The translations under genes and the position numbers were made by a program. Positions 44,039 through 53,273 of a stretch of DNA of 64,000 bases are shown here, piece by piece. The notes beneath the pieces are model-generated. The model had not been told where the DNA came from. It was given only the letters and a program-made list of their open reading frames with translations, and made no database searches. How positions within the stretch are numbered: position 1 is the stretch's first letter; each line of letters starts with the position of its first letter. Source of the DNA: Hymenobacter taeanensis. GTDB lineage: Bacteria; Bacteroidota; Bacteroidia; Cytophagales; Hymenobacteraceae. The stretch spans positions 124,001 to 188,000 of the forward strand of contig NZ_CP053538.1 in NCBI RefSeq assembly GCF_013137895.1, read 5' to 3'.

Positions 44039-44488
44039 ATGACCCTCACCTGGACCACCAAGCCCTTCAACGCCCTCACCCTCACCGAGCTATATACCCT
44101 GCTACAGCTGCGCTCCGAAGTTTTTGTGGTGGAGCAAACCTGTGCTTTTCAGGACATTGATGGCCAGGACCAAGTGGCCTACCACCTGCTAGGCCACTCT
44201 GAGGCGGGTGAGCTAGTGGCCTACACCCGGTTGTTTGCGGCCGGCATCAGCTACCCCGAGGCCAGCATTGGGCGTGTGGTAGTGAGCCCCAGCACCCGGC
44301 GCTACGGCCTGGGCCGGGAGTTGCTGCGGCAGTCAATTGCAGCCATAGAAACGCTGTTTGGGGCGCAGCCCATTCAAATTGGGGCGCAGCTGTATCTGCA
44401 AGCTTTCTACGAAAGCTTCGGCTTCCGGCAGCATGGCCAGGGTTACCTCGAAGATGGCATTCCGCACATCCACATGATTCGGGCGTAA
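44039..44488 (+). CDS. ElaA-type GNAT acetyltransferase
   Basis: 149 residues. The -7 element at 44005 shows that the ATG at 44039 is the start, since the earlier one would lie upstream of transcription. ElaA signature: LLQLRSEVFVVEQTCAFQDID at the N-terminus, then LVAYTRLF, IGRVVVSPSTRRYGLGRELL (acetyl-CoA pyrophosphate loop) and AQLYLQAFYESFGFRQHG. Acetyl acceptor unknown. Confidence 0.9.
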   Translation: MTLTWTTKPFNALTLTELYTLLQLRSEVFVVEQTCAFQDIDGQDQVAYHLLGHSEAGELVAYTRLFAAGISYPEASIGRVVVSPSTRRYGLGRELLRQSIAAIETLFGAQPIQIGAQLYLQAFYESFGFRQHGQGYLEDGIPHIHMIRA

Positions 44489-44749
44489 CCTGGCCTGGCG
44501 CCCTAACCGAGTTGCTTTCTACATCTTATAAGAGCTATGCAGTCATTCAACCGGCTAAATAGCTAACTCAACTATAAAGCAGTAAAAACCGGGGCTTTTT
44601 GCTGACCTTTGCTAGGCCAGAGCGCCGCTGCCTATAGTGTCTTTAGAAGCCTTTCTGGCTACTATCTGGCATCCGTTACCTAGCTAGTTTCTGCCTATCT
44701 CTTTATCTACTGGCAGAACCATCTCTCACTACTCTGCCTCACTTCTTCT

Positions 44750-46054
44750 ATGCCCACGTCTGCTTTCCCGGTTGACTACCAGCACCTGTTTCACTCGCTG
44801 CCCGAAAACTTCCTGCTCATTGCCCCTAACGCCGAGGCTACCATCGTCGACAACACCGACAGCCACGTGGCCGTGTCGCTAAAAAGCCGGGAGGAGGCCA
44901 TTGGGAAGGCTTTTTTTGAAGCATATCCCGCTACCGATGAGCAGTCGGCAGCCGTGATTCGGGAGTCACATGAGCACGTGCGCCGATACCTGGAGCCCCA
45001 CACTATGCCCCTGATTCGGTATGATCTGGAGCGCCCCACCGAGCAGGGAGGTGGCCTAGAGGAGCTGTACTGGGAGGCTACGCACTACCCTATTCTCAAT
45101 GCCCAGGGAGAGTTGCAGTTTATTCTGCAGCGCACCCAAAACGTTACCGAGCAGTACCGGGCCCGACTAGAAGCTGAGCAGGCCCAGCAGGCACTGGCCG
45201 AAAGCCAGGACCGGATGCACTTCGCGCTGGAATCAGTGCCTATTTTAGTCTGGACGGCAAACCTCAGCGGGGAGCGGGACTACTTTAATACGCGCTGGCT
45301 GCAATATACCGGCCGCTCCATGGAAGAGCAGCTAAACGGCAACTGGGTTCATGCCCTCCACCCCGATGACGTGCCGCGCGTGCAGCAACAGTGGCAACAA
45401 TCGGTAACCACCGGCCAGCCCTACCAGGTTGAATACCGCCTGCGTCGGGCCGATGGCCAGTACCGCTGGGTGCTCATGCATGGCCTGCCCCGCTTCAACG
45501 CGGAGGGCCAGATCACCATGTGGGTAGGCGGCGGCACCGATATCCACGACCAGAAAAAGCTAGTGGAAGAGCTCCTGGAAACCAACGAGCAGCAGGCCGC
45601 ACTGTCGGACCAATCTTACCAGGCCCTGCAGCTTGCGGAGCAGCAACGCGCTACTTTTTACAACCTCTTTATGCAGACGCCCGCGCTCATCTGCATTTTG
45701 CGGGGTCCTGAGCACCGGTTTGAATTCGTAAACCCGGAGTACCAAAAGATGTTTCCGCATCGTCAGCTGACGGGCCTTACGGTGGCTGAGGCCCTGCCCG
45801 AAGTGATAGAACAAGGCTTTATTGACCTCCTCGATAAAGTATACACCACCGGCGAAACGTTTAACGGCAAGGAGCATGAAATCATGCTCGACCGCGACGG
45901 CAGCGGCCAGCTGCAGCGCAGCTACCTCAACTTTACCTATCAGCTGTTTACGGAAGGCGACCAGAAAGCGGGTATTACCGTGTTTGCCTTTGATGTTACT
46001 GACCTGGTTCTGGCTCGCCAGGCCCTGGAGAACCGCGGATCTGATGCACAATAA
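44750..46054 (+). CDS. Multi-PAS sensory protein lacking an output domain
   Basis: 434 residues with three PAS domains: about 8-135, 150-270 (DRMHFALESVPILVWTANLSG, PAC-type RWVLMHGLPRFNAEGQI) and 300-425 (FYNLFMQTPALICILRGPEHRFEF). Coiled-coil linkers separate them. In related proteins the last PAS is followed by a histidine-kinase core; here the chain stops at LARQALENRGSDAQ just where that would begin. It may be a truncated kinase or a sensor that works through a partner. The CZB-like gene 42 bases downstream is the nearest candidate. Confidence 0.85.
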   Translation: MPTSAFPVDYQHLFHSLPENFLLIAPNAEATIVDNTDSHVAVSLKSREEAIGKAFFEAYPATDEQSAAVIRESHEHVRRYLEPHTMPLIRYDLERPTEQGGGLEELYWEATHYPILNAQGELQFILQRTQNVTEQYRARLEAEQAQQALAESQDRMHFALESVPILVWTANLSGERDYFNTRWLQYTGRSMEEQLNGNWVHALHPDDVPRVQQQWQQSVTTGQPYQVEYRLRRADGQYRWVLMHGLPRFNAEGQITMWVGGGTDIHDQKKLVEELLETNEQQAALSDQSYQALQLAEQQRATFYNLFMQTPALICILRGPEHRFEFVNPEYQKMFPHRQLTGLTVAEALPEVIEQGFIDLLDKVYTTGETFNGKEHEIMLDRDGSGQLQRSYLNFTYQLFTEGDQKAGITVFAFDVTDLVLARQALENRGSDAQ

Positions 46055-46096
46055 GGAAGTTTCCCACTCTGCTTTCGGGCTACTATCCTTCGGCGC

Positions 46097-46453
46097 ATGG
46101 ATTTAACTAACCTGGATTTTCAACAGGCTCGGATCAAGCTGGTGCTGTTTAAGTCCCGGCTGCGGTCGGTGATATATGGCGTGCGGGAGCCTGATGAAGC
46201 CCTTTTCTCGTTGCGGCTAAACCCGCTCGGAGAATGGCTGTATGCTATTGTGAAACCCCGCTACGGCAGTATTCCGGCCGTAACGCTTCTGGAGAATGAA
46301 CTTTCCAGAATGCTTGATACGGCCCGCTCCCTGGTTCAGCAGCACCAAAACGGCAAGCTGGAAGAGGCTCGGTTGGGCCTTGAGCGCATTGATGCCCATG
46401 CCGCCCAGCTTGAGGCTCTGCTTGGGCAGGTTGAGCAGGCAGCCCTGCAATAG
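46097..46453 (+). CDS. CZB-like helical protein lacking the zinc ligands
   Basis: 118 residues, all helical. The spacing of LDFQQARIKLVLFKSRLRSVI, LGEWLY, RYGSIPAVTLLENELSRMLD and a C-terminal EEARLGLERIDAHAAQLEAL follows the chemoreceptor zinc-binding (CZB) fold. In true CZB domains an early His and a Cys before LGxW bind zinc; here those positions read Leu and Asn, so zinc binding in the usual way is unlikely. The adjacent PAS protein, 42 bases upstream, is a plausible partner. Family membership is by eye. Confidence 0.6.
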   Translation: MDLTNLDFQQARIKLVLFKSRLRSVIYGVREPDEALFSLRLNPLGEWLYAIVKPRYGSIPAVTLLENELSRMLDTARSLVQQHQNGKLEEARLGLERIDAHAAQLEALLGQVEQAALQ

Positions 46454-46529
46454 CCCTATCTACTTACTCAGGAAGCTCTTACCTAAGCACCTACGGCCCG
46501 GAGAATAGCCTTATGGCTACTCTAAATTG

Positions 46530-46614
46530 AGCACCCACTCGCCACCCAGATTTTGCCGGCTTGCTCACGCATGCTGCTTTATCCTGTGAGTTGGCGGTGG
46601 GTGCTACTTTTTTT
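46530..46614 (+). terminator. Large branched terminator-like structure
   Basis: AGCACCCACTCGCCA pairs with TGGCGGTGGGTGCT (one bulge) around a centre that itself can form a CTCAC/GTGAG stem, and is followed by seven T. It ends the PAS/CZB transcript. Because it lies only 52 bases before the peptidase ATG, it could also act on that gene. Confidence 0.55.
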
Positions 46615-46665
46615 GTGAGAACAGCATCGGGTTACAGTAGTGGGCTGAATGCGTATTTTGGGGCA

Positions 46666-48327
46666 ATGAAACGACTCTTTCTGCTCTTGACGGCCGGCGT
46701 GCCGCTACTTAGCCCAGCAGCAGCCCAACCCTCTGCTCCGGTCCCGAAACGGGTAGCTAAGGCCCTCACGAAGGTGAAGCCCTCCGATATTAAAGCCCAT
46801 ATTCAGTACCTGGCCGATGACCGGCTGCTGGGCCGTAAGCCAGGCACCCCGGGTTACCAAATGGCCGTTGACTATGTTACCAGCCAGCTTAAAAGCTTTG
46901 GGGTGCAGCCAGCCGCCGAAGATGGCGGCTACACCCAGCGCGTGCGTTTGCGCCGGGCCACCGTGCGCCCGGGCGCTGCCGTAACTTACCAGCCAGCTGG
47001 CAGTAGCAGTGCTGCCCTGGCCCCCACCGAAGTACACCTCTACCCCCACCCCGAGCAGCCAGAAGCTCGCTTAGCCCCAGCTGGGCTGGCCTTCGCGGGC
47101 TATGGTATCTCCGCCCCCGACCAGGGCTATGATGATTATCAGGGCCTGGATGTGAAAGGCAAGGTGGTAGTGATTGTGCGCGGGGCACCCCGCACTTTCC
47201 CGAGCACGGTAGCTGCCGCCAGCCAGGACCAAACCTTGCTGGTAAAAACGGCCGCCCAGCGCGGCGCTGTGGGCGTGCTGTTTGCCTCACCAAAACCGGC
47301 CCCGGTGGCCTCCGCGGCGGCTTTGGCCCGCCCCTTATCAACTACCAGCGTGCTGGGGCCCGATGGCAAGGTGGCCGCCGCCCGGGGTTTCATCAGCGGC
47401 TCAGGCATTGCCCTTACGGGTACTCTATCGGCGGCGGGCCTGCAGGACTTGCTGCGCAGCGCGGCTTCTGATACGGCCCAGGTGCTGAGCAGCTTGCGTC
47501 AAGGAAAACCCGCCCCAGTAGCCTTGCAGGGCACATTAGCGGCTAACTGGCAGTCGGCTTATCAGGATTTTGAGAGCTACAACGTGGTAGGCAAACTGCT
47601 TGGCTCCGACCCCAAGCTGCAAGGCGAGTACGTAGTACACTCCGCCCACCTCGACCACTTAGGCGTTAGCACCCCCGTGCAGGGCGACTCCATCTATAAC
47701 GGAGCCCATGACAATGCTTCCGGGGTAGCCTCAGTGCTGGAAATTGCCCGGCTGTACTCTCAGCTCAAAGAAAAACCCAAGCGCAGTATTTTGTTCGTGC
47801 TACAAACAGGGGAAGAGCTAGGCCTGTTGGGCTCGGCTTACTTTGCGGCTCGGCCTACGGTGCCTAAATCCGCCATTGTGGCCGATGTGAATACCGATAT
47901 GCCCACCATCATTGCGCCCTTGCTCTCGGTGGTGCCCCTTGGCGCCCAGCACTCCAGCCTTAGCCAGCCCGTAGCTACAGCGGCGCAGTACCTCGGCCTG
48001 ACGGTGGAGGAAGACCCCGAGCCCGACCAGAACCGCTTTATCCGCTCTGACCAGTACAGCTTCGTGGCCCAAGGTATTCCGGCCCTGCACATCAAGTATG
48101 GCAACCGCACCCCCGATGGCAGAAACAACCTCAGCGAGCAGGTGCAGAAGTGGCGCGCGGTTACCTACCACAAGCCCCAGGACGATATTAACGGAGTTTT
48201 CGACTTTGAAGCCGGCAAAAAATACGTGCAGCTGAACTTCCTGATCGGGTACCTGGTGGCCCAAAACCCAGTGCGCCCCACCTGGAACGCTGGCGACTTT
48301 TTCGGCCGGCGGTTTGCTCAGCAGTAA
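46666..48327 (+). CDS. Exported M28-family zinc aminopeptidase with PA domain
   Basis: 553 residues. The ATG at 46666 gives a signal peptide (MKRLFLLLTAGVPLLSPAAAQ); the frame is open from 46561 but crosses the terminator. A PA domain (about 110-270) is inserted before the peptidase core. Zinc and catalytic residues are in YVVHSAHLDHLG, GAHDNASGVASVLE, LQTGEELGLLGSAYF, VADVNTDMP and PALHIKYG, all in the right order. It acts in the periplasm or outside on small peptides, so it is likely nutritional. Confidence 0.92.
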   Translation: MKRLFLLLTAGVPLLSPAAAQPSAPVPKRVAKALTKVKPSDIKAHIQYLADDRLLGRKPGTPGYQMAVDYVTSQLKSFGVQPAAEDGGYTQRVRLRRATVRPGAAVTYQPAGSSSAALAPTEVHLYPHPEQPEARLAPAGLAFAGYGISAPDQGYDDYQGLDVKGKVVVIVRGAPRTFPSTVAAASQDQTLLVKTAAQRGAVGVLFASPKPAPVASAAALARPLSTTSVLGPDGKVAAARGFISGSGIALTGTLSAAGLQDLLRSAASDTAQVLSSLRQGKPAPVALQGTLAANWQSAYQDFESYNVVGKLLGSDPKLQGEYVVHSAHLDHLGVSTPVQGDSIYNGAHDNASGVASVLEIARLYSQLKEKPKRSILFVLQTGEELGLLGSAYFAARPTVPKSAIVADVNTDMPTIIAPLLSVVPLGAQHSSLSQPVATAAQYLGLTVEEDPEPDQNRFIRSDQYSFVAQGIPALHIKYGNRTPDGRNNLSEQVQKWRAVTYHKPQDDINGVFDFEAGKKYVQLNFLIGYLVAQNPVRPTWNAGDFFGRRFAQQ

Positions 48328-48476
48328 TAGGCTATTTTTCAGCGCGTGGGGTGTGATAATGTGGTGGAAAACTCCGAATATTATGCACGCAACCTATTTT
48401 TCTGGTACCAAGTTAATTCCCACCGACTAACGCCACTGGTTTCACGCTTACTGCTAAGCTGCTTTTCAGCACTGCT

Positions 48477-49079
48477 ATGATTATTTACGGTCACCGCGCC
48501 TCCCACCTCACCACAGAGGCAGTTTCCGGCTCCTGCCCTTCCTGCGCTACTCCTGATAGTCGCCGGGTAAGCGTTTTCGGACGCTATGCGCACGTGTATT
48601 GGATTCCGCTGTTTCCGCTTGGCAAGACAGGCATAGCTGAATGTGGCCATTGCCGACTGGTAGTTCAGGATAAAGAAATGGATGCCGATCTGAAGCAGAC
48701 CACCCACGAAGTAAAGCAGCGCGTGAAAGCGCCTATCTGGCATTTCAGTGGCCTGCTTCTGCTGGCCGTGCTGGTAATATGGGGGGTTATCACGCACAAC
48801 CAGAGCCAGAAAAACACGCAGACCTTCATTCAGGCACCTCACCCCGGCGACTTATACCACATCCGCACTGAGAATGGGCATTACTCCCTGCTTAAGGTGC
48901 AGGATGTAACCGGTAACAGTGTAAAGCTGCTGCCCAACAACTACGAGATGGAAAGCCAAACGGAAGTGACCAAGCTCAACAAACCCGAAAACTACGCCGC
49001 CGAGCCTGTTGAACTCACCCGCTACGACCTCCGGATTATGCTCACCAAAGAAGAGATTCTGGAAGTAGAACGCCCGTAG
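48477..49079 (+). CDS. Zinc-ribbon membrane protein of unknown function
   Basis: 200 residues. An N-terminal zinc ribbon is formed by CPSC (about residues 20-23) and CGHC (about 56-59), separated by an FGRYAHVYWIPLFPLGK strand typical of zinc-ribbon_15 proteins. A helix follows, then one membrane segment (about 92-110), and the remaining 90 residues form a soluble domain of beta character (GDLYHIRTENGHYSLLKVQD). The ribbon would face the cytoplasm and the C-terminal part the periplasm, or the reverse. A terminator follows. Confidence 0.75.
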   Translation: MIIYGHRASHLTTEAVSGSCPSCATPDSRRVSVFGRYAHVYWIPLFPLGKTGIAECGHCRLVVQDKEMDADLKQTTHEVKQRVKAPIWHFSGLLLLAVLVIWGVITHNQSQKNTQTFIQAPHPGDLYHIRTENGHYSLLKVQDVTGNSVKLLPNNYEMESQTEVTKLNKPENYAAEPVELTRYDLRIMLTKEEILEVERP

Positions 49080-49107
49080 GCCTATATAGCAAACTTAAGT
49101 ATCCGTC

Positions 49108-49145
49108 AAAAGTCCCGACAGCAGCTGCCTGTCGGGACTTTTTTT
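49108..49145 (+). terminator. Rho-independent terminator
   Basis: AAAGTCCCGACAG and CTGTCGGGACTTT with a short loop and a run of seven T. It closes the zinc-ribbon gene and separates it from the gene cluster that starts at 49309. Confidence 0.88.
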
Positions 49146-49308
49146 ATGCTCTATTAGCACTTTTAGGCCACTACTGAGGCCTACTTTCTCCTAGCTGAAA
49201 AGTCTACTACATTAAGCTTGTGGTTTTGAATCGGGAGGGAATAAAGCTCCATTTGAAGCATACAGCGCTGAGCACTCCTTGCCCTGCCGGCTCCACCTAT
49301 CACGCTCC

Positions 49309-50772
49309 ATGCCCGTTACCATATCTGCCAACTTTTATGAGCTGATTCACGCTTCACTTACCACCCAGCCCACGGAGCGGGTGTGGGTGCAGTGGCCCGC
49401 TCTGCCTGGCAAACCAGCCCCTGCCGCCGACACCGGAGGGAGCCTGCTGGCCCGCATTGGGGCAATGAGCGCTCGGCTAGCTCACCAGGGGGTGCAGCCC
49501 GGCCAACGGGTACTGCTGGCCCTGCCCGTAGGCCCGGCCTTGCTCAGCGGCCTGCTAGGCCTGTTGGCAGTTGGGGCCGTGCCCGTGCTCCCGCCCGCAG
49601 GTAGCACTCCCAGGAGTATGCGCCGGCTGGCCAGGGAGCAGGGCATCAGAGTGGCCGTGGTGAGCACCGCCGTACCGACCTGGGCGCGGCTACTGGCGCG
49701 GCTGAGAGGCCTCCGCCTGATAGTGTCTCCGGCGGGTAGTTCGGTGGCATTGCCCCAGCGGCGGCCTCAGGCGGTACCCTCCCACCAGCCTGCCCTGATT
49801 TCACACAGCTCCGGCTCTACGGGTGGCCCACCCAAAACGGTGGTCCGGACCCACGCCGTGCTCACGGCCCAGCATCTCACCCTCAGGGCCGCCTTTCCTC
49901 CTCTATCCGGCCAGCACGATTTTCCGCTGTTTCCGAACGTGCTCCTGCATAACCTGGCGGCGGGCGTGACCAGCGTGCTGCCCGCCGTGCCCGCCCTGGA
50001 TGTGCGCCAGCTGGAGGCCGCAGCGGTGGTAGAGCAACTGCGCACCGGCCCGGTGCACACGCTCACTGGCAACGTGTTTTACTTCCGCCAACTGCTGCAA
50101 TACCTAACGCAGCAGCCCACCACATTTCCCGAAGTAGTAGCCTTGGGCATTGGCGGCTCGCCGGTACCGGAAGCCCTGCTGGTAGCCTTGCAGCCATACT
50201 TTCCGGCAGCCCAGCGCATTGTTATCTACGGCTCTTCCGAAGCCGAGCCCCTGGCCATTCGGGATGCCGCAGCCTCTCCTGCCCCACTGCCCGCCGCGGG
50301 GTACTGCGTGGGCCACCTTCGCCCGGAAATTTCCTGGGAGCTGCAGCCGCTAGGCCAGGTACGGACTCCGGCCGGCTGCTGGGTGCAGGTGGGCGAGCTG
50401 GCGGTACGCGGCCCCCACGTAGCGGTGGCCGAGGCAGAATGGTTTTTGACCGGCGACTTCGGCTACCTCGATGCCGAGCACCGGCTGGTGCTCACGGGCC
50501 GCAAAGGCAACGAAACTATTGTGGCAGGGGTGCAGCATTATCAGCTTGAGCACGCCCTCAGCACCGTGCCGGGAGTGGCTCGCGTGGCCGCTCGCCCTAC
50601 TCCCGAGGGGTTTACGGTATACGTGCAGGGCCCAGCTGACCTGCAGCCGGCGTTGCGGGTCGTGCTAGGCCAGTGCTTCCCCACTGACTTAGCCGTCAGC
50701 TTCCACTTTAGAACTGAACTACCCGTGGATGGGCGGCATCATTCCAAGATTCTGTACGCTCAACTGGCCTAG
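49309..50772 (+). CDS. OleC-like AMP-dependent ligase (ANL superfamily)
   Basis: 487 residues from the ATG at 49309; an in-frame ATG at 49279 is less likely. All ANL motifs are visible: A3 SHSSGSTGGPPKTVVRTH (about 165-182), A5 YGSSEAEP, A7 TGDFGYLD, A8 GRKGNETIVAG, and A10 PVDGRHHSKILY with lysine K480. The RH-x-SKI end is like OleC, which forms beta-lactones from 2-alkyl-3-hydroxy acids, and like some fatty-acyl ligases. It activates a carboxylate as adenylate; the substrate is not known. First gene of a plus-strand trio with a BtaA-like and a phosphotransferase-like gene. The stop lies in GGCCTAG. Confidence 0.85.
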   Translation: MPVTISANFYELIHASLTTQPTERVWVQWPALPGKPAPAADTGGSLLARIGAMSARLAHQGVQPGQRVLLALPVGPALLSGLLGLLAVGAVPVLPPAGSTPRSMRRLAREQGIRVAVVSTAVPTWARLLARLRGLRLIVSPAGSSVALPQRRPQAVPSHQPALISHSSGSTGGPPKTVVRTHAVLTAQHLTLRAAFPPLSGQHDFPLFPNVLLHNLAAGVTSVLPAVPALDVRQLEAAAVVEQLRTGPVHTLTGNVFYFRQLLQYLTQQPTTFPEVVALGIGGSPVPEALLVALQPYFPAAQRIVIYGSSEAEPLAIRDAAASPAPLPAAGYCVGHLRPEISWELQPLGQVRTPAGCWVQVGELAVRGPHVAVAEAEWFLTGDFGYLDAEHRLVLTGRKGNETIVAGVQHYQLEHALSTVPGVARVAARPTPEGFTVYVQGPADLQPALRVVLGQCFPTDLAVSFHFRTELPVDGRHHSKILYAQLA

Positions 50773-50844
50773 CGCCTTCTTAGCACGCAACTTCTGGTGC
50801 GCTTTGGGGCTCCTGCTTTCACTCTCTCGCTATTTCTTACTACC

Positions 50845-51981
50845 ATGAACTCCGAGTTCTATAACGTTGCCCTCGACCGTGTTCGGTACTCCCTGGTGTG
50901 GGAAGATAGCCGCACATTGTATCAGGCCCTTGAGCTAACTCCTGCTGATGAAGTGTTGGTTATCACCTCGGCGGGCTGCAATGCGCTTAATGCGCTGCTG
51001 GCCGGCCCCCGGCGCGTTACGGCCCTCGATCTGAACCCGGTGCAGAACCACCTGCTCTCTTTCAAATGCTACCTCATCAAGTATCATTCGGTGGACGTAT
51101 TTCAGGCGCTGCTGGGCCTCAAGGGGGCTGAGGAAGTGGCCCGGACCTGGGCGCAAGTGGCTCCTGCCATGCCCTGCGCGCTACGGCAATACTGGGCGCC
51201 CTTCTTTGCCAGCCACCCTGGTGGCTTGCTCACGGCGGGCCGCCTGGAAACGTACCTGACGGGCTTCCTGCCGAGCCTGCCCCTGGCTACGCAAGCGGCC
51301 CTGCACGGCTTATTCACCTTCGGCACCACGGCTAGCCAAGCGCAGTTCTTTGAGCGCGAATTGCACGGCACCACCTTTCAGGAGGAGTTTATCCGGTATT
51401 TCGATGCCGCTAACCTGAGCAAGGGCCGCGACCCACAGCTATTTCGCTACGCGCCTGAGTCGGGGGGCGAGGCATTTTACGCGCGGTTACGGCAGCAGCT
51501 CCGCACCCAACTGGCCCGCGACAACTTCTTTCTGCGCTTCTTCTTTTTTGGGCCGGCTCACATGCCTGAGCAGTTGCTGCCGCCGTGCTACCAAACCGAG
51601 AATTTCGGGGCGTTGCGGGAGCGGCTGCCCGCCCTGCAAATCCGGCAGGGCGAGGCCAGCAACTTTTTACTTTCATCAGCGGCTCGCCACATCACCAAGG
51701 CCAGCTTATCCAACATCTTCGAGTACGTCAGCGCCGCCGAATTCCGGCGCGTTACGGAGGCCCTGCTGCAAGACCCGGAGCGGCCCTTACGGCTGGTATT
51801 CTGGAACCTGCTTCAGCCCCAGGGAGCCCCCCCCGGTCCGTTACCCCTCGACAAAGACCTGTCTGAGGCCCTCACCGCTATGGATGGCTGCTTCTACTTC
51901 CGCAGCGTCCGGGTTTTTGATTCGGAGCTGGTGCACGTGCCGGTAGAAGCCCGAGGGCCCCTGGCCTACCGCCGGCGGTAG
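50845..51981 (+). CDS. BtaA-like (DUF3419) SAM-dependent 3-amino-3-carboxypropyl transferase
   Basis: 378 residues from the ATG at 50845; an earlier in-frame ATG at 50797 lies in non-conserved sequence. The start RVRYSLVWEDSRTLYQALEL, the SAM-binding VLVITSAGCNALNALLAG and ALDLNPVQNHLLSFK match BtaA, which moves the aminocarboxypropyl group of SAM onto diacylglycerol in betaine-lipid synthesis. The region SSAARHITKASLSNIFEYVS is also family-typical. BtaB, the N-methyltransferase that finishes betaine lipids, is absent, so the product probably keeps a free or otherwise modified amine. Confidence 0.88.
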   Translation: MNSEFYNVALDRVRYSLVWEDSRTLYQALELTPADEVLVITSAGCNALNALLAGPRRVTALDLNPVQNHLLSFKCYLIKYHSVDVFQALLGLKGAEEVARTWAQVAPAMPCALRQYWAPFFASHPGGLLTAGRLETYLTGFLPSLPLATQAALHGLFTFGTTASQAQFFERELHGTTFQEEFIRYFDAANLSKGRDPQLFRYAPESGGEAFYARLRQQLRTQLARDNFFLRFFFFGPAHMPEQLLPPCYQTENFGALRERLPALQIRQGEASNFLLSSAARHITKASLSNIFEYVSAAEFRRVTEALLQDPERPLRLVFWNLLQPQGAPPGPLPLDKDLSEALTAMDGCFYFRSVRVFDSELVHVPVEARGPLAYRRR

Positions 51982-52022
51982 CACTACAGTTTGGTTGTCA
52001 CTTCACCCCCACCACGTTAGTC

Positions 52023-53225
52023 ATGGATACTGCTCACTATTTTTCGCCCGCCTTTTTGGAAAGCTTGCTCCATGCCTGCCCCGGCGCGCCCGCTGATTTG
52101 CGGGTGGAGCAGGTACGCCCGTTTTCAGTGGATAACTCGGCTAGTATTCTGGCAGTGCTCACGGCCGGGCATGCGGGGCGGCCGGTAGGCCACTTCGGGG
52201 TGGAGGTAACCTGGCGAGCGGGTGGCCTAGCCGAAACCCGACGCATGGTGCTGAAGCTGAAACCTCCGGGCGCAGAAGTAGCAGCCATGCTGGCCAGCCT
52301 GGCCCAGGCTACCGGCGAGCCGCTGGCATCAGTGTACCCCAACTACGTAGAACGCACGGGCTTTGCCCACACCCACGGCCGGGAGCTAGCCGTGTATGAG
52401 CAGCACGCCGGCCATCCCCTGCTCCCTAAAATCTGGGGGCTGCACGCCGATGAAGAAAACGGCGTGTACGTGGTACTGATGGAATACCTGGAAGACGTGG
52501 AGCTGCTGAACTCCGTGATGCAGCCCGAGGCCTGGACCGATGCCCACCTGCGCACCGCCCTCACCCAGCTGGCCACCTGGCACGCCGGCCACCTTCACGC
52601 GCCGCCCCGGCTGCCCGCCCTCCCCGGTGGCGAGTGCGCGGGCCCCGCCTACCTACTAGCGCAGGCACCCCTGTGGCAAGGACTCCTGGATAGCGCGGCC
52701 GCGCATTGCCCTGATCTGTACTCCCCGGCACGCGTAAGTCACCTCTGCCAGGCCCTGGCCCAGTTGCCCCAGTATGCTGCCACCCTGGCCATTGAACCCC
52801 ACACCCTTATCCATAACGACCTGAACCCGCGCAACACCTGCTTCCGCCGCACCGCTGCCGGGCAGTTGCAGTTTTGCGCCTACGACTGGGAGCTGGCTAC
52901 CTACCACGTGCCCCACTACGACGTAGCCGAACTGCTCTGCTTCGTGCTTGACGCCGACCGTTACCACCTACGCGCTACCTACCTGGAGTACTACCGCCAG
53001 CAACTCCACCAACTCACCGGCGCTTATGCTAACCCCGATGCCTTCCAGCACACCTTCGGAGTAGCGGCCCTAAACTTCGGCTTGCACAGACTGGGCATGT
53101 ACCTGATGGCCCATGTCGTAAGCCCCTACCCCTTCCTACCCCGCGTGGTGGCCAGTTTTTTTGACACGCTGGAGGAGTTCCTGCCCCAACCCACAGCGGT
53201 GCCTGAGCAGGTAGCGGCCGTGTAG
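52023..53225 (+). CDS. Choline/aminoglycoside kinase-fold phosphotransferase
   Basis: 400 residues. Protein-kinase-like fold: ATP-binding lysine region RRMVLKLKPPG (about 74-84), Brenner motif HNDLNPRN (264-271, catalytic D266) and metal-binding YDWE (D288). The pattern fits the APH/choline-kinase/EcKinase group, which phosphorylates hydroxyls of small molecules. It starts 41 bases after the BtaA-like gene, so its likely substrate is the product or acceptor of that enzyme. An antibiotic-resistance role is less likely in this setting. A family B hairpin followed by a T run ends the transcript. Confidence 0.85.
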   Translation: MDTAHYFSPAFLESLLHACPGAPADLRVEQVRPFSVDNSASILAVLTAGHAGRPVGHFGVEVTWRAGGLAETRRMVLKLKPPGAEVAAMLASLAQATGEPLASVYPNYVERTGFAHTHGRELAVYEQHAGHPLLPKIWGLHADEENGVYVVLMEYLEDVELLNSVMQPEAWTDAHLRTALTQLATWHAGHLHAPPRLPALPGGECAGPAYLLAQAPLWQGLLDSAAAHCPDLYSPARVSHLCQALAQLPQYAATLAIEPHTLIHNDLNPRNTCFRRTAAGQLQFCAYDWELATYHVPHYDVAELLCFVLDADRYHLRATYLEYYRQQLHQLTGAYANPDAFQHTFGVAALNFGLHRLGMYLMAHVVSPYPFLPRVVASFFDTLEEFLPQPTAVPEQVAAV

Positions 53226-53273
53226 CTACAACCAATTAGCTAAACCAGTAGAGACAGTTAAACAATTAAGCCT

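Noticed and set aside
52023..53225. Aminoglycoside resistance gene
   Set aside because: The kinase fold is shared by many small-molecule kinases, and the operon with BtaA-like and ligase genes points to a biosynthetic role.
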